Shown here: in pieces, positions 35,450 through 46,663 of the stretch
How positions within the stretch are numbered: position 1 is the first letter of the stretch
How the letters are laid out: each line of letters starts with the position of its first letter
DNA from: Helicobacter pullorum NCTC 12824
Lineage (GTDB): Bacteria > Campylobacterota > Campylobacteria > Campylobacterales > Helicobacteraceae
Direction: 5' to 3'
Assembly: GCF_017979475.1 (NCBI RefSeq)
Contig: NZ_JAERIT010000004.1
Coordinates: 124,001-188,000, forward strand
DNA: 64,000 bases
Notes under the pieces: model-generated
What the model saw: the letters and a program-made list of their open reading frames with translations, nothing else
What the model was told of the DNA's origin: nothing
Databases searched by the model: none
Program-made: the position numbers and the translations under genes

Positions 35450-37625
35450 AGTAGATTCTCTTTGCTTCTTGTAGCGGGATTGAAATATTGCCAATTTCTA
35501 TGTTTTCTCCACCAAGTGTGGCAACTTTTTCTAGTTGCAGATTAGAATTTGTTATTAGATTGTGTAAATCTTGAATGTGTTGTGGTTTAATTGCAATAAG
35601 AACTTGTGTTGGAGCTTCACCAAAGAGTGATTTGTTATCGAGATTTTCCACGCTTTTGCATCCGATATTACCTCTAATGCAAGCTTTTGCGAGTGAAATA
35701 GCTAATCCGCCTTGATAGATATCACTCGCCCCTTCAATGAGTTTTCTTTCATTTGCAACCGCTAAAACATTCCACAAAAATAATTCATCTTCTAAAGCAA
35801 TTTTTGAAATATCATCTTTGATGCTATTGCCAAAATATTTTGCAACAAGACTGCCGCCAAATTGTGGTGTAGAATGTTTGGATTTAAGAAGATAGATTTC
35901 AAGATTATTTTCTTTAAAATCATTAGATAAAATATTATAAATATCATCTACAATGCCCACTCCAGCAATGCTTGGTGTAGGGTAAATATCACTTTGATTG
36001 GTTTGGTTATAAAGGCTAACATTTCCGCTTACAACAGGAGTATTGAGGGCTTTGCAAGATTCTTTGATACCTTCACAAGATTCTTTGAATTGCCACATTA
36101 CTTCAGGATTTTCAGGATTTCCAAAATTCAAACAATCCGTGATTGCCAAAGCTCTACCGCCTCTTAGGGCAATATCTCTACCTACTTTTGCCACAGCTTG
36201 TTTAGCCCCTTCTTTTGGGTTGAGATAGCATAAGCGAATAGGGCAGGCTACACTCATAGCCAATCCTTTTCCATTTTCTTTTACGCGTATCACGCTTGCC
36301 CCACCACTTCCAGCTTTAATTAGAGTGTTGGTTTGCACCGTGCTATCATATTGCTCATATACCCATGCTTTATCGCTAATATCGGGAGTTTTTAGAAGGG
36401 TGGTGAAGATTTCATTGGGGTTTAGTTGCTCTAAAGTTTTTGTATTTAGAGATTCAACTTTATTGAGATATTGCGGATTATCACTTACAGGGCGTTTTAA
36501 GATAGGGGAATTTTCACTTAGAGGTGCGATGGGAATCTCTGCACATTTTTCATTGTGCCAAAATAGCTCCATTTTTCCACTATTTGTAACTTCTCCCACT
36601 ACTGCACAATCAAGCTCCCATTTTTTGAATATTTCAATAATTTCCTCTTCGCATCCTTTTTTGGCACAAATCAACATTCTTTCTTGCGATTCGCTAAGCA
36701 TTAATTCATAAGGGGTCATATTTGCTTCACGGGTAGGGACTTTATCAAGATGCATAATCATACCGCTTCCACTGCGTCCAGCCATCTCAAAGCTTGAGCT
36801 TGTAAGTCCTGCTGCACCCATATCTTGAATTCCAACAATTAAATCTTTTTTGAATAATTCCAAGCAAGCTTCCAAAAGCAATTTTTCTGTAAAAGGATCC
36901 CCCACTTGCACGGTTGGACGCAAAGATTTAGAATCCTCATTAAAGCTATCAGAACTCATTACAGCACCACCCAATCCATCGCGTCCAGTTTTGGAGCCTA
37001 CATAGATTACCGGATTTCCGATTCCTTCGGCTTTGCCATAAAAAATTTCATCATTTTTAACAATTCCTAGGGTAAAAGCATTGACTAAAATATTGCCTTC
37101 ATAGCAATCTTCAAAACTCATCTCACCACCGATAGTTGGCACTCCCATACAATTTCCATAGCCGCCGATTCCTGCTACAACTCCACGCAATAAATAGCGG
37201 TGTTTTGCACCCATAGAATCTTTTTTGGCTATATTGCCAAAGCGGATAGAATTGAGGCTTGCAACCGGTCTTGCTCCCATAGTAAAAACATCACGCATAA
37301 TTCCACCTACTCCAGTGGCAGCTCCAGCATAAGGTTCTATGAAGCTTGGGTGATTATGGGATTCCATTTTAAAAACCGCTCCATATCCTCCACCAATATC
37401 AATAATTCCCGCATTTTCTCCGGGTCCTTGAATAACCCAAGGTGCTCTAGTGGGGAATCCATTAAGATAAATTTTACTAGATTTGTAGCTACAATGCTCA
37501 CTCCACATAGCAGAAAAAATACCAATTTCTACTAAATTTGGCTCTCTTTTTAGAATCTTGAGAATGTTTTGATAATCCTCTGTCGTGAGTTTGTGTTGTT
37601 TGAGTATTTGTTCTAGGTTTTGCAT
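35415..37625 (-). CDS. purL: Phosphoribosylformylglycinamidine synthase, small-PurL type
   Basis: The ATP-dependent amidation step of purine synthesis. A 736-residue PurL works with separate PurS and PurQ. Blocks seen: [10 protein letters not shown] with the catalytic histidine, [49 protein letters not shown]-like [18 protein letters not shown] and [16 protein letters not shown]. The ATG at 37623-37625 has AAGGAA 8 bases upstream; an upstream ATG at 37655 would add ten residues with no family match. purH lies 7 kb away, and purS/purQ are not in the window. Confidence 0.95.
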   Translation of the reverse strand: MQNLEQILKQHKLTTEDYQNILKILKREPNLVEIGIFSAMWSEHCSYKSSKIYLNGFPTRAPWVIQGPGENAGIIDIGGGYGAVFKMESHNHPSFIEPYAGAATGVGGIMRDVFTMGARPVASLNSIRFGNIAKKDSMGAKHRYLLRGVVAGIGGYGNCMGVPTIGGEMSFEDCYEGNILVNAFTLGIVKNDEIFYGKAEGIGNPVIYVGSKTGRDGLGGAVMSSDSFNEDSKSLRPTVQVGDPFTEKLLLEACLELFKKDLIVGIQDMGAAGLTSSSFEMAGRSGSGMIMHLDKVPTREANMTPYELMLSESQERMLICAKKGCEEEIIEIFKKWELDCAVVGEVTNSGKMELFWHNEKCAEIPIAPLSENSPILKRPVSDNPQYLNKVESLNTKTLEQLNPNEIFTTLLKTPDISDKAWVYEQYDSTVQTNTLIKAGSGGASVIRVKENGKGLAMSVACPIRLCYLNPKEGAKQAVAKVGRDIALRGGRALAITDCLNFGNPENPEVMWQFKESCEGIKESCKALNTPVVSGNVSLYNQTNQSDIYPTPSIAGVGIVDDIYNILSNDFKENNLEIYLLKSKHSTPQFGGSLVAKYFGNSIKDDISKIALEDELFLWNVLAVANERKLIEGASDIYQGGLAISLAKACIRGNIGCKSVENLDNKSLFGEAPTQVLIAIKPQHIQDLHNLITNSNLQLEKVATLGGENIEIGNISIPLQEAKRIYFDSFREIIQTL

Positions 37626-37805
37626 TTTATTTTTCCTTACAACTTTTAGCTTCATTTTTTGAGTAAATTTTACAAAAAATTACTTTCTTTTTTGAAAGTT
37701 TAGCAAACTGCATTTGAAAGTATTATAAACTTAAGATTTAGATAAACTTATTTTAAATAGAATACAGATTTAAGTCTATGTGCTTTACTAAGGAGAAAAA
37801 GAAAA

Positions 37806-40229
37806 ATGAAATACATCAAGTTTTTCAAGGAATTAAATAATAAAGATGTGCCCGTTGTGGGTGGAAAAAATGCAAGTATTGGAGAAATGTTTCAAGAGCT
37901 TGTGCCAATGGGTATCAAGGTGCCAAATGGTTTTGCAATTACAAGTGAAGCATATTGGTATTTATTAGATAGCGGAGGAATTCGAGAAAAAATTAAAGAA
38001 TTGCTTGAAGGGATTGATGTAACTGAAATTGATGTATTAAATGTGCGTTCTAAAAAGATTAGAGATATGATTTTTGGGACACCTTTGCCGACTGATTTAC
38101 GCGAAGAGATTTTGGAAGCTTATAGGATTTTAAGTCAAGAATATAATATGGAAGAAGCGGATGTAGCAGTGAGAAGTTCTGCAACTGCTGAGGATTTACC
38201 GGATGCTTCTTTTGCAGGACAGCAAGATACTTATTTGAGTGTGCAAGGGCAAACAGAGCTAATACATTATATTAAATCTTGTATGGCTTCACTTTTCACA
38301 GATAGGGCAGTAAGTTATCGTGCATCAAGAGGTTTTGATCATTTTAAAGTAGCCCTTTCTGTGGGGGTGCAAAAAATGGTGCGTTCTGATAAGGGAAGTT
38401 CTGGAGTTATGTTTAGTATTGATACAGAAACCGGCTTTAAAGATGCGGTTTTTATTACTTCTGCGTGGGGGCTTGGTGAAAATGTTGTAGGTGGCACTGT
38501 AAATCCTGATGAATTTTATGTTTTTAAACCGGCTTTGGAATTGGGTAAGCGTCCTATACTAAAAAGGCAGTTGGGATATAAAAATATCAAAATGGTGTAT
38601 GCAGCACCCGGAGCAAAGCATCCTACCAAAAATATAGAAACCACTGAAGAGGAATTAAAGAGTTTTTCTTTGAGTGATGATGAAGTTTTGACTCTAGCGC
38701 GTTATGCGATTTTGATTGAAAAGCATTATTCTAAAGAGGCTGGTGAATATCGCCCTATGGATATGGAATGGGCAAAAGATGGGAATAGTGGAGAGATTTT
38801 TATTGTCCAAGCACGCCCAGAAACTGTGCAAAGTCAAAAAATGAAAAAACAAAGCAATACTTTAGAAAAATACTTTTTTAAAGATAAAGGTCAAAAAGAG
38901 ATTCTTCTAAGTGGAAAGGCAGTAGGTGGAAAAATAGGCATAGGAAAGATTCGCGTAATTGATAATATTGCTAATATGGGAGAGCTTAAAAAGGGTGAGA
39001 TTCTCGTAACAGACAATACAGACCCAGATTGGGAACCTGCGATGAAAAAGGCTGCTGCTGTCATCACTAATCGTGGCGGTAGGACTTGTCATGCGGCAAT
39101 TGTCGCTAGAGAGATTGGAGTGCCTGCAATTGTTGGAGCTGTTGGGGCAACAGAAAAATTAGAAACAGGAATGGAAGTAACAGTTTCTTGTGCAGAGGGG
39201 GAAGATGGATTTGTTTATAATGGGATTTATGAATTTGAAGTAGAAAAAGTAGATTTGGATTCATTGGAACAACCCAAAACAAAAATTTATATGAATATTG
39301 GAAATCCCGAAAAAGCTTTTGCGTTTTCTATGATTCCAAATAATGGAGTTGGGCTTGCTAGAATGGAGTTTATTATCAATAATTATATTAAAGCACACCC
39401 TCTAGCACTGATTGATTTACACAATGGAAATAAAGAATTTGACGGAATTGAAGGTGTAAAAGAGATTATGTCGGGGTATGCTAATCCCAAAGATTTTTTT
39501 ATTAAAAAAATTGCAGAAGGTGTGGGAATGATTGCGGCAGCATTTTATCCTAAGCCCGTGATTGTAAGAACTAGTGATTTTAAATCTAATGAATATTGTC
39601 GAATGGTTGGTGGAAAGGATTATGAACCACACGAAGAAAATCCTATGATAGGATATCGCGGGGCTAGCCGTTATTATTCTGAGCAATACCGACAAGCCTT
39701 TGAGTGGGAATGTCAAGCTTTGGCAATGGTAAGAAATGAAATGGGCTTTAGCAATATGAAAATTATGATTCCATTTCTTAGGACTCCAGAAGAAGGAAGA
39801 AGAGTCTTGGAGATTATGCGTAAAAATGGGCTTGTGCAGGGCGAGAATGGGTTGGAAATTTATGTAATGTGTGAATTGCCAGTGAATGTAATTTTGGCAG
39901 ATGAATTTTTGCAACTTTTTGATGGATTTTCTATCGGCTCTAATGATCTTACGCAGCTTACTTTGGGGGTTGATAGAGATGGAGAGCTTGTTAGCCATGT
40001 ATTTGATGAAAGAAACCCTGCGTTGCTTAAAATGTTTAAAATGTCAATTGAAGCTTGTAAGAGACATAACAAATATTGTGGAATCTGCGGTCAAGCACCT
40101 AGTGATTATCCAGAAATTGCAGAATTTTTGGTAGAAAATGGCATTACTTCTATTTCTTTGAATCCTGATTCTGTGATTGAGACTTGGGACAAAATTGTAA
40201 AACTCGAAAAAAGACTTGGAATCTCCTAA
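37806..40229 (+). CDS. ppsA: Phosphoenolpyruvate synthase
   Basis: Makes PEP from pyruvate with ATP, for gluconeogenesis. The 807 residues comprise an N-terminal ATP-grasp region ([22 protein letters not shown]), the swivelling phosphohistidine domain with [21 protein letters not shown] and a C-terminal TIM barrel ending with [19 protein letters not shown], whose cysteine is catalytic. This is the route upward from a TCA-fed, asaccharolytic metabolism. AAGGAG lies 10 bases before the ATG. Confidence 0.96.
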   Translation: MKYIKFFKELNNKDVPVVGGKNASIGEMFQELVPMGIKVPNGFAITSEAYWYLLDSGGIREKIKELLEGIDVTEIDVLNVRSKKIRDMIFGTPLPTDLREEILEAYRILSQEYNMEEADVAVRSSATAEDLPDASFAGQQDTYLSVQGQTELIHYIKSCMASLFTDRAVSYRASRGFDHFKVALSVGVQKMVRSDKGSSGVMFSIDTETGFKDAVFITSAWGLGENVVGGTVNPDEFYVFKPALELGKRPILKRQLGYKNIKMVYAAPGAKHPTKNIETTEEELKSFSLSDDEVLTLARYAILIEKHYSKEAGEYRPMDMEWAKDGNSGEIFIVQARPETVQSQKMKKQSNTLEKYFFKDKGQKEILLSGKAVGGKIGIGKIRVIDNIANMGELKKGEILVTDNTDPDWEPAMKKAAAVITNRGGRTCHAAIVAREIGVPAIVGAVGATEKLETGMEVTVSCAEGEDGFVYNGIYEFEVEKVDLDSLEQPKTKIYMNIGNPEKAFAFSMIPNNGVGLARMEFIINNYIKAHPLALIDLHNGNKEFDGIEGVKEIMSGYANPKDFFIKKIAEGVGMIAAAFYPKPVIVRTSDFKSNEYCRMVGGKDYEPHEENPMIGYRGASRYYSEQYRQAFEWECQALAMVRNEMGFSNMKIMIPFLRTPEEGRRVLEIMRKNGLVQGENGLEIYVMCELPVNVILADEFLQLFDGFSIGSNDLTQLTLGVDRDGELVSHVFDERNPALLKMFKMSIEACKRHNKYCGICGQAPSDYPEIAEFLVENGITSISLNPDSVIETWDKIVKLEKRLGIS

Positions 40230-40238
40230 ATAGCTTCC

Positions 40239-40271
40239 TTTAAAGAATGGGAAATTTTTCCTTTCTTTAAA
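40239..40271 (+). terminator. Stem-loop terminator after ppsA
   Basis: TTTAAAGAA (40239-40247) pairs with TTCTTTAAA (40263-40271). After one T-T mismatch, GG-G-AA (40249-40253) continues the stem with TTTCC (40257-40261), leaving a tiny loop. It starts 10 bases after the ppsA stop. Confidence 0.65.
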
Positions 40272-40330
40272 GAAATATAAAAAAATAAAATCAAATTTTT
40301 AATTGAAATTTTCTTATATTTTTTTAGAGG

Positions 40331-40336
40331 TATAAT
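40331..40336 (+). promoter_or_regulatory. -10 element of the serB-tal promoter
   Basis: A perfect TATAAT lies 32 bases before the serB TTG start, in the AT-rich gap after the ppsA terminator. The downstream start would be near 40343. Confidence 0.6.
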
Positions 40337-40367
40337 TTGACAAAATTAGTTTTTAAGAAGGATTATT

Positions 40368-40988
40368 TTGAAGCTTGCTGTTTTTGATTTTGATTCTACT
40401 TTGATGGATGGGGAAACGATAGATTTATTGGCAAGAGCACATGGGAGCACGCAAGAGGTAAGCGATATTACCAAAGAAGCGATGGCTGGAAAACTTGATT
40501 TTTATCATAGTTTAAAGAAACGCGTGAAAACTCTAAAAGGAATGCCTTTGCAACAGGTTTGTGAAGTTTGTGAGGGACTAACTTACAATAAAGGTGCAAA
40601 AGAAATCATTGAAATTTTAAAAGAAAAAGATTATAAAGTTGTGGTATTTAGCGGAGGATTTGATGAAGGTGTAAGTGCTGGGAAAAAGGCACTTGGATAT
40701 GATGTCCATTTTAGCAATACTTTGCACCATAAAGATGGCTTATTAACAGGAAAAGTAGGTGGTGAGATGATGTTTGCTTATTCAAAAGGTAGAATGCTTG
40801 AAAAAATCCAAACTTTATTAGGCGTTAGTTATGAAAATACAATAGTAGTTGGTGATGGTGCAAATGATATTTCTATGTTTCAATACGCACAAAAAAAAGT
40901 AGCATTTTGTGCAAAAGAAATTTTAAAAAAAGCAGCAAATATTGTGATTGATACCAAAGATTTGTCGTTGATTAAAAATTATCTTTAA
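40368..40988 (+). CDS. serB: Phosphoserine phosphatase
   Basis: The last step of serine synthesis. The 206-residue HAD-superfamily enzyme has motif I FDFDSTLMDGETID (nucleophile Asp and general acid Asp), motif II VVVFSGGFDEG and motif III/IV VVGDGANDISMFQYA. It begins with TTG, with AAGGA five bases upstream, and no better in-frame start is present. Its stop overlaps the ribosome site of tal, so the two genes form an operon. Confidence 0.93.
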   Translation: MKLAVFDFDSTLMDGETIDLLARAHGSTQEVSDITKEAMAGKLDFYHSLKKRVKTLKGMPLQQVCEVCEGLTYNKGAKEIIEILKEKDYKVVVFSGGFDEGVSAGKKALGYDVHFSNTLHHKDGLLTGKVGGEMMFAYSKGRMLEKIQTLLGVSYENTIVVGDGANDISMFQYAQKKVAFCAKEILKKAANIVIDTKDLSLIKNYL

Positions 40989-40999
40989 GGAGGAAAAGC

Positions 41000-42004
41000 A
41001 TGCCAAATAATATTTCTTTTTCTTTGTGGTGTGATTTAATTGAAAGAGATTTTTTGGAGAATGAATTTATAAAAATGATTGAAGGTGGGATCATTCAAGG
41101 TGCTACGAGTAATCCAGCAATTTTTCAAAAATCTTTTATGGAGGAAAGTTATCAAGAACAAAAAGATACTCTAAGAGATAAAAAGCCAAAAGAAATTTAC
41201 GAATCTCTAGCCAAAAGCGATATTCAAAGAGCTGCAGAATTGCTTATGCCTATTTATAGCAATAATCCTAATGATGGTTATGTGAGTATCGAAGTTGATC
41301 CTAACTTGTGTGATGATGCAAAGGCAACTATTGAAGAGGGTGTGCGGTTGTTTAAAGAGATTGGCTATCCTAATGTGATGATTAAAATACCGGCTACTAA
41401 GGCAGGATTTTCTGCAATGGAAGAATTAATTTCTCAAGGAATCTCGGTGAATGCAACTTTGGTCTTTACAAAAGAACAAACTATTGGTTGTATGGAAGCG
41501 TTTAAGAGGGGATATGAGGTTTTAAAGAAAAACACCAAAAAAGAATCCAAAGATTATCCTCGAGCGGTTGTAAGTATTTTTGTTTCACGCTTTGATAGAA
41601 AATGTGATGCGATTTTAAAAGAAAATGGGATACCAGCGGCAACTTTGGGAGTGAAAAATGCTCAATATCTTTATCGTATCATCAATGATTATTCTTTGCC
41701 TTGCGTGAGGGCTCTTTTTGCGAGTACAGGGGTGAAAGATGATAGTTTGGAAGCTACTTATTATATCAAAGAGTTATACCATCAATATGCAATCAATACC
41801 GCACCTCTAGCAACGATTGAAGCTTTTATGCAAGTAGATGAGTTGCAAGAATCCTATTTACCAAGCTTTGAAGAATTAGAAGAATATTTTAATGCAGTTA
41901 AAGAAGCTGGTATTGATATTCAAAAAGTTTCTGATGAATTATTAGCACAAGGCTTAGAAGATTTTAAAAATGCTTTTGCAAAAATTTTGGAAAGTTTGGT
42001 TTAA
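41000..42004 (+). CDS. tal: Transaldolase
   Basis: Exchanges a dihydroxyacetone unit between sugar phosphates in the non-oxidative pentose phosphate pathway. The 334 residues show GATSNPAIFQKSF near the N-terminus, the Schiff-base lysine in NVMIKIPATKAGFSAM and the VSIFVSRFDRK block. It belongs to the transaldolase subgroup common in Campylobacterota. AAGGAGGA lies upstream, overlapping the serB stop. Confidence 0.93.
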   Translation: MPNNISFSLWCDLIERDFLENEFIKMIEGGIIQGATSNPAIFQKSFMEESYQEQKDTLRDKKPKEIYESLAKSDIQRAAELLMPIYSNNPNDGYVSIEVDPNLCDDAKATIEEGVRLFKEIGYPNVMIKIPATKAGFSAMEELISQGISVNATLVFTKEQTIGCMEAFKRGYEVLKKNTKKESKDYPRAVVSIFVSRFDRKCDAILKENGIPAATLGVKNAQYLYRIINDYSLPCVRALFASTGVKDDSLEATYYIKELYHQYAINTAPLATIEAFMQVDELQESYLPSFEELEEYFNAVKEAGIDIQKVSDELLAQGLEDFKNAFAKILESLV

Positions 42005-42031
42005 TTTAAATTAAGTTTTAAGAAAAAAGGC

Positions 42032-42037
42032 TATAAT
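42032..42037 (+). promoter_or_regulatory. -10 element of the rplY-pth promoter
   Basis: TATAAT in the context GGCTATAATTGC lies 34 bases before the rplY ATG. It is in the right place for a strong ribosomal-protein promoter, with the transcript start near 42044. Confidence 0.65.
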
Positions 42038-42071
42038 TGCAGTTTCTTATTTTATTTTTTAAGGATTTTAA

Positions 42072-42608
42072 ATGTTAAGTGGAATAATTAGAGAGAGTAT
42101 TTCAAAGGCTGATACTAAGTCTTTAAGAAAAAATGGTTATCTAATTGCCAATATTTATGGAAAAGGCAGAGAAAATATTCATTGTGCTTTTAAACGCAAT
42201 GATTTCATTAGAGAAGTTAAAAATAAAACTGACTTAATTTTTGAAGTGGAAGTGGGTTCTCAAAAATATCCAGTTGTTATTCAAGAATATCAAAAAGACC
42301 CTATTACAAGTGAAATTATCCATGTAGATTTGATGTTGGCACAAAATGGAGTAGAAGCAAAGTATTCTGTGAAAGTTAGAATTGTTGGAATCGCAAAAGG
42401 ACTTAAAAATAAGGGTGTTTTGATGGTTTCTAAAAAGAGAATTAAAGTAAAAGCAGCACCTGAAAAACTGCCCAAAGATTATGAAATCAATGTAACTGAT
42501 TTGGATGTAGGAGATGTTGTATTAGTACGTGATTTACCTCAAAATGAAGGTGTAAAAATTGTAGAAAGAGATGATGTAGCTATTGTGGGTGTAATTAAAT
42601 CACGTTAA
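42072..42608 (+). CDS. rplY: 50S ribosomal protein L25/Ctc (long form)
   Basis: A 178-residue 5S rRNA-binding protein of the long Ctc/TL5 type: an N-terminal L25 beta-barrel (SKADTKSLRKNGYLIANIYGKG; ITSEIIHVDLM) plus a C-terminal beta domain (VKAAPEKLPKDYEINVTDLDVGDVVLV). pth follows after four bases, a widely conserved pair. Confidence 0.95.
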   Translation: MLSGIIRESISKADTKSLRKNGYLIANIYGKGRENIHCAFKRNDFIREVKNKTDLIFEVEVGSQKYPVVIQEYQKDPITSEIIHVDLMLAQNGVEAKYSVKVRIVGIAKGLKNKGVLMVSKKRIKVKAAPEKLPKDYEINVTDLDVGDVVLVRDLPQNEGVKIVERDDVAIVGVIKSR

Positions 42609-42612
42609 TAAA

Positions 42613-43197
42613 ATGTTTTTGATTGTAGGGTTAGGAAATATAGGGGATAAATACAAAAATAATCGACATAATATCGGATTTAGAGTTGTAGATGCTCTAA
42701 TTTCCAACCTTAATGCAATCAAGCAATCTGATAAAAATTTTGAAGGGGAACTCTATAAGTCTTCCCAAATTTTACTTCTTAAACCTTCTACTTATATGAA
42801 TTTATCTGGAAAATCTGTTAGTGCTGTCAAAAACTTTTATAAAATCAAAGATATGCTTGTGATTCATGATGAGCTTGATTTGCCATTTGGTGTAATCAAA
42901 TTTAAATTTGGCGGAGGAAGTGGAGGGCATAATGGATTGAAATCTATCGATAATTTATGTGGCAATGAATACTATCGTATGCGTTATGGGATTGGTAAGC
43001 CCTCTGCCAAAGAACAAGTGATTGATTGGGTTTTGGGGGATTTTAGCAAAGAAGAAGAAAACGATAATATAGAGCTGATTGAATATTGCATGAGAGTGGC
43101 TTTGGAAATTGCAAAGTTGCAGAATCCAGATGAATTATCTAGCAAAATTTCAAGCCTTTATACATTAAATCTCAAAAGAGAGACAAAAGAAAAATAA
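42613..43197 (+). CDS. pth: Peptidyl-tRNA hydrolase
   Basis: Recycles peptidyl-tRNA dropped from the ribosome. The 194 residues carry the family signature GLGNIGDKYKNNRHNIGFRVVD with the catalytic histidine in RHNIG, LLKPSTYMNLSG, HDELDLPFGVIKFKFGGGSGGHNGL and YRMRYGIGKP. The stop overlaps the start of the next gene (TAATG). Confidence 0.95.
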   Translation: MFLIVGLGNIGDKYKNNRHNIGFRVVDALISNLNAIKQSDKNFEGELYKSSQILLLKPSTYMNLSGKSVSAVKNFYKIKDMLVIHDELDLPFGVIKFKFGGGSGGHNGLKSIDNLCGNEYYRMRYGIGKPSAKEQVIDWVLGDFSKEEENDNIELIEYCMRVALEIAKLQNPDELSSKISSLYTLNLKRETKEK

Positions 43198-44264
43198 TGA
43201 GTTTGTTTGCACGATATATCGGAGGTTTGTATCTTAAATATTTGTTTGTTTTATTTGTTTCTTTGGAATGTTTTTTTGTTGCAATTGATTTGGTAAAATA
43301 CCTTGATGAATTGCCAAATTCTGCAAATTTGGTGGTTTTGCTGGTATTTTATGATTTTATTTATGCAAGTAATTTTATTTTGCCTCTTTCTTTGATTTTG
43401 GCTCAAATTGTATTGGTTATTTCTATGCTTAGAAATTCTCAATTTACAGCCTTTTTGGCACTTGGGTATTCAAAATCTAGAATCTTTTTGCCTATTTTTT
43501 CTATTGCGTTTTTGATTTCAAGTGCATTTGTGTTGTTGAATGCTACACCTTTTGCTTACGCAAAGGAAAAGGTTGATTTGATTGTAGAGAGAGGTTATTT
43601 GGGAAGTTATAAAAGTGATTTATTTATCAAATACGATAATAATTATATTTATTTTGCTAAGATTTTTCCTTTGTTACAGAGTGCAGAAGGGATTCAAGTA
43701 TTTGAGGTAGAAGATGAAGAGGTTTTGCGAATTATAGAGGCACCAAAGGCAACTTTTAATGAGGGGGAATGGATTTTGGAGAATGCAAAAATTACGACAA
43801 TCCAACCCCAACTTGAAGTTGGCAAGAATCCTCTTTGGGTGGAGGAACAGAAAGTTTATAAAACACTAGTGGGCTTTAAACCAAAAATATTGGATAATAT
43901 TTATGAAAAACAAGGGAGCATTTCTATTGTTGATGCTTTTGAGGCAATGAATCTTTTAGAGGGGCAAAATATTAATACGCAAAAATTGCGAGCTTCCTTG
44001 TATGTTTTGCTGCTTTTTCCATTTTTTGCACCTTTGATGATGGTTTGTTTATCGGGCTTTACTCCAAATTCAAATCGCTATGCTAATTTAGGAGGTATTA
44101 CTTTGGGAATGATTTTGGGAATCTTGGTAGTTTGGGGCATATTATTTAGTTTTTCTAGGCTCTCTATGAGTGGATTTTTGCAACCAGAATTTAGCGTTAT
44201 TATGCCTATTGGAATATTGGCTTTGATAAGTGCTTGGCTATTTGTGCGTTTGCTTAAGGCTTAA
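43197..44264 (+). CDS. LptF/LptG-family permease
   Basis: A 355-residue YjgP/YjgQ protein with three spans at the N-terminus, a periplasmic domain (about residues 120-260) and three C-terminal spans, as in the LPS-export permeases LptF and Lpt[20 protein letters not shown] and [29 protein letters not shown] are typical. The LptB ATPase and a second permease are not in the window. It overlaps pth by one base. Confidence 0.87.
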   Translation: MSLFARYIGGLYLKYLFVLFVSLECFFVAIDLVKYLDELPNSANLVVLLVFYDFIYASNFILPLSLILAQIVLVISMLRNSQFTAFLALGYSKSRIFLPIFSIAFLISSAFVLLNATPFAYAKEKVDLIVERGYLGSYKSDLFIKYDNNYIYFAKIFPLLQSAEGIQVFEVEDEEVLRIIEAPKATFNEGEWILENAKITTIQPQLEVGKNPLWVEEQKVYKTLVGFKPKILDNIYEKQGSISIVDAFEAMNLLEGQNINTQKLRASLYVLLLFPFFAPLMMVCLSGFTPNSNRYANLGGITLGMILGILVVWGILFSFSRLSMSGFLQPEFSVIMPIGILALISAWLFVRLLKA

Positions 44265-44284
44265 AATTTAAAAAAGGAGATAAA

Positions 44285-45817
44285 ATGACAGCACTTTTGA
44301 GTGTAAGTGATAAGACTAATATTGTGGAATTTGCTAGGGGGCTTATAGAGCTTGGTTATGAGATTTTATCTACGGGTGGCACATTAAAAACGCTTAGAGA
44401 GGAAGGAATAAGGGCAATAGAAGTGAGTGAATACACACAAAGCCCAGAAATGTTTGATGGGAGAGTGAAAACTCTACACCCTAAGATTCATGGGGGTATT
44501 TTGCATCGCCGTAAGAATTTAGATGATTTGCAAAAAGCCAAAGAATTTGGTATTAGGGATATTTCTTTGGTGTGTGTGAATCTTTATCCTTTTAAAGAAA
44601 CAATCGCAAGAACAGATGATTTTGATGAGATTGTAGAAAATATTGATATTGGTGGTCCTTCAATGGTGAGGGCAGCAGCAAAGAACTTTGAATCAGTTTT
44701 GATTGTAACTAACCCTAATGATTATATGCGGGTTTTAGAGGCTCTAAAAAACAATCAAAATACAATAGAATTTCGCCAAACAATGATGATTAAGGCATTT
44801 GAGCATACAGCAAATTATGATTGTATGATTGCAAATTATATGAATGGGCGTTTTAATGGAGGATTTGGAGAGCAGCATTTTATAGCGGGGAAAATTGTAA
44901 AGCCCACTAGATATGGCGAGAATCCTCACCAAAAAGGTGCGTATTATGAGTTTGGGGATTTTTATTCAAATAATTTTAAAACTCTAAAGGGCGAGATTAG
45001 TTTTAATAATCTAACTGATATTAATAATGCAGTGAAAATTGCTTCAAGCTTTGGAGAGCAACCTTGTGTTTGTATTGTAAAACATGCAAACCCATGTGGA
45101 TTTGCAATCAAAAACAATGTTTTAGAATCATATATCGAGGCTTTAAAGTGCGATAATGTTTCTGCTTATGGTGGAGTTGTGGCAGTAAATGGAGAAGTAG
45201 ATATTGAGTTGGCACAAGAAATTAATAAAATTTTTATTGAAGTTTTAGTGGCACCAAGTATTACAAGTGAGGCGTTAAAGGTTTTTGAAAATAAGAAAAA
45301 AATTAAAATTTTTGTATGTGGTGGCAAAGTGTTGAAGTTTCCAAGAGATATGCAGGATTTTAGGCATATTGAGGGTGGCTTTGTTTTGCAAGATAGTGAT
45401 AAGGTGCAAGAAGACGAAGTGAGAAATGCAAAATGCGTGAGTAATAAAAAGGCTACCATGGAGCAAATGCAGGATTTGGAGATTGCTTATAAAATAGCAA
45501 GTTTGGTAAAATCAAATTGTGTGGTTTATGTGAAAAATAGTGCAATGGTGGCTGTTGGAATGGGAATGACAAGTCGTGTAGATGCTACAAAGGCAGCTTT
45601 AAGAAAAGCAGAAGAAATGGGCTTGGATTTGAAAGGAAGTGTATTGGCTAGTGAGGCGTTTTTTCCTTTTAAAGATAGCATAGAGGAGGCACATAAAGTG
45701 GGAGTGAGTGCGGTAATAGAGCCGGGTGGAAGTATTCGCGATGATGAAGTGATTGAATGTGCTAATCAAAATGGCATAGCGTTGTATTTTACAGGGATTC
45801 GACATTTCTTGCATTAG
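44285..45817 (+). CDS. purH: Bifunctional AICAR transformylase / IMP cyclohydrolase
   Basis: The last two steps of IMP synthesis. The N-terminal MGS-like cyclohydrolase domain has [26 protein letters not shown] and [15 protein letters not shown]. The C-terminal transformylase domain has [28 protein letters not shown] with the catalytic Lys-His pair and [12 protein letters not shown]. Its 510 residues are typical. Its last 29 bases overlap the convergent radical SAM gene. Confidence 0.96.
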   Translation: MTALLSVSDKTNIVEFARGLIELGYEILSTGGTLKTLREEGIRAIEVSEYTQSPEMFDGRVKTLHPKIHGGILHRRKNLDDLQKAKEFGIRDISLVCVNLYPFKETIARTDDFDEIVENIDIGGPSMVRAAAKNFESVLIVTNPNDYMRVLEALKNNQNTIEFRQTMMIKAFEHTANYDCMIANYMNGRFNGGFGEQHFIAGKIVKPTRYGENPHQKGAYYEFGDFYSNNFKTLKGEISFNNLTDINNAVKIASSFGEQPCVCIVKHANPCGFAIKNNVLESYIEALKCDNVSAYGGVVAVNGEVDIELAQEINKIFIEVLVAPSITSEALKVFENKKKIKIFVCGGKVLKFPRDMQDFRHIEGGFVLQDSDKVQEDEVRNAKCVSNKKATMEQMQDLEIAYKIASLVKSNCVVYVKNSAMVAVGMGMTSRVDATKAALRKAEEMGLDLKGSVLASEAFFPFKDSIEEAHKVGVSAVIEPGGSIRDDEVIECANQNGIALYFTGIRHFLH

Positions 45818-46661
45818 AAAGATAAAGGGGGTAGCTACAATGCTTGCAAAGTTCCTCTGCTAATACCCCTTTTTGAAAATTTTTGAGTAGCATTTTGTAG
45901 CGTTGGGTGTTATAGATTTCTTCTAGCGATTGTTTGAAAATATTTCCTAATTTTATTTCCCCTTTGGTATCAAAACAACAAGGCACAATATCGCCATTGT
46001 TTAAAATTCCTAATTGTTTGCTTCCTCCATAGCAAAAGCCTTGTGTATAGGAGTTTGTAGAATCTATATTTGGCCATTCAAAAAAGGGCTGTTGTATGAG
46101 ATGGATTTTATAAGATAGGCGGGTTTTAGGTATTTTAAGAGGGGTATTAAAATATTGCGTTAAAAGCTGATAAATGGGTTGATTGATAGAGGGGGGATTG
46201 AAATTTTTATCGAGATTCCATAAACGAAGATTGATAAATTTCTGACTTTTTAGAATCTGATGCTTGGAACAAAGCAAGAATACATTCTCTAAATACTGTT
46301 CTAAATTCTGATAATTTTTTTGATAAAGAACGCTGGTTAAAGAAATATTGATTTGATGAATGCTAGGGTGTTTTAAAAGAAGGGTAATGTTGGTTGGGTT
46401 TAGATAAAATCCGCTAGTAGTAATGTCGAGTTTGATATTGTGAGCTGTTGCGATATTGAGATAATCTAGCAAATTGTCCAAAGTTAGTGGATCTCCCAAA
46501 ATATGCAGAGCGCATAAATGGGTATGTGAGGTGATTTTTTGGCATATTGTGGAGAAATTTTCTGTGTCGATGATATTTTTTGGAAGTTTTTGCGGTGTGC
46601 AAAAGGAGCAAGAAAGTCCGCAAGTATTTGTAACTTCAATAAAAATTTTATTAAATTTCAT
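45789..46661 (-). CDS. Radical SAM protein with SPASM-like C-terminus
   Basis: A 290-residue iron-sulfur enzyme. The radical SAM motif CGLSCSFC (C-x3-C-x2-C) is at residues 14-21. ILGDPL takes the place of the usual GGEPL, and the C-terminal [18 protein letters not shown] and CKHCSYPL are a SPASM-type auxiliary cluster region. These enzymes modify peptides or other substrates. No candidate precursor peptide is visible next to it, so the substrate is unknown. It overlaps purH by 29 bases and starts two bases from the end of the LolC-like gene, likely in one transcript with it and secA. Confidence 0.8.
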   Translation of the reverse strand: MKFNKIFIEVTNTCGLSCSFCTPQKLPKNIIDTENFSTICQKITSHTHLCALHILGDPLTLDNLLDYLNIATAHNIKLDITTSGFYLNPTNITLLLKHPSIHQINISLTSVLYQKNYQNLEQYLENVFLLCSKHQILKSQKFINLRLWNLDKNFNPPSINQPIYQLLTQYFNTPLKIPKTRLSYKIHLIQQPFFEWPNIDSTNSYTQGFCYGGSKQLGILNNGDIVPCCFDTKGEIKLGNIFKQSLEEIYNTQRYKMLLKNFQKGVLAEELCKHCSYPLYLSNARNVESL

Positions 46662-46663
46662 TA

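Noticed and set aside
39417-39998. A 193-codon frame opposite ppsA
   Set aside because: Antisense to the conserved PEP synthase barrel; biased composition and no family features.
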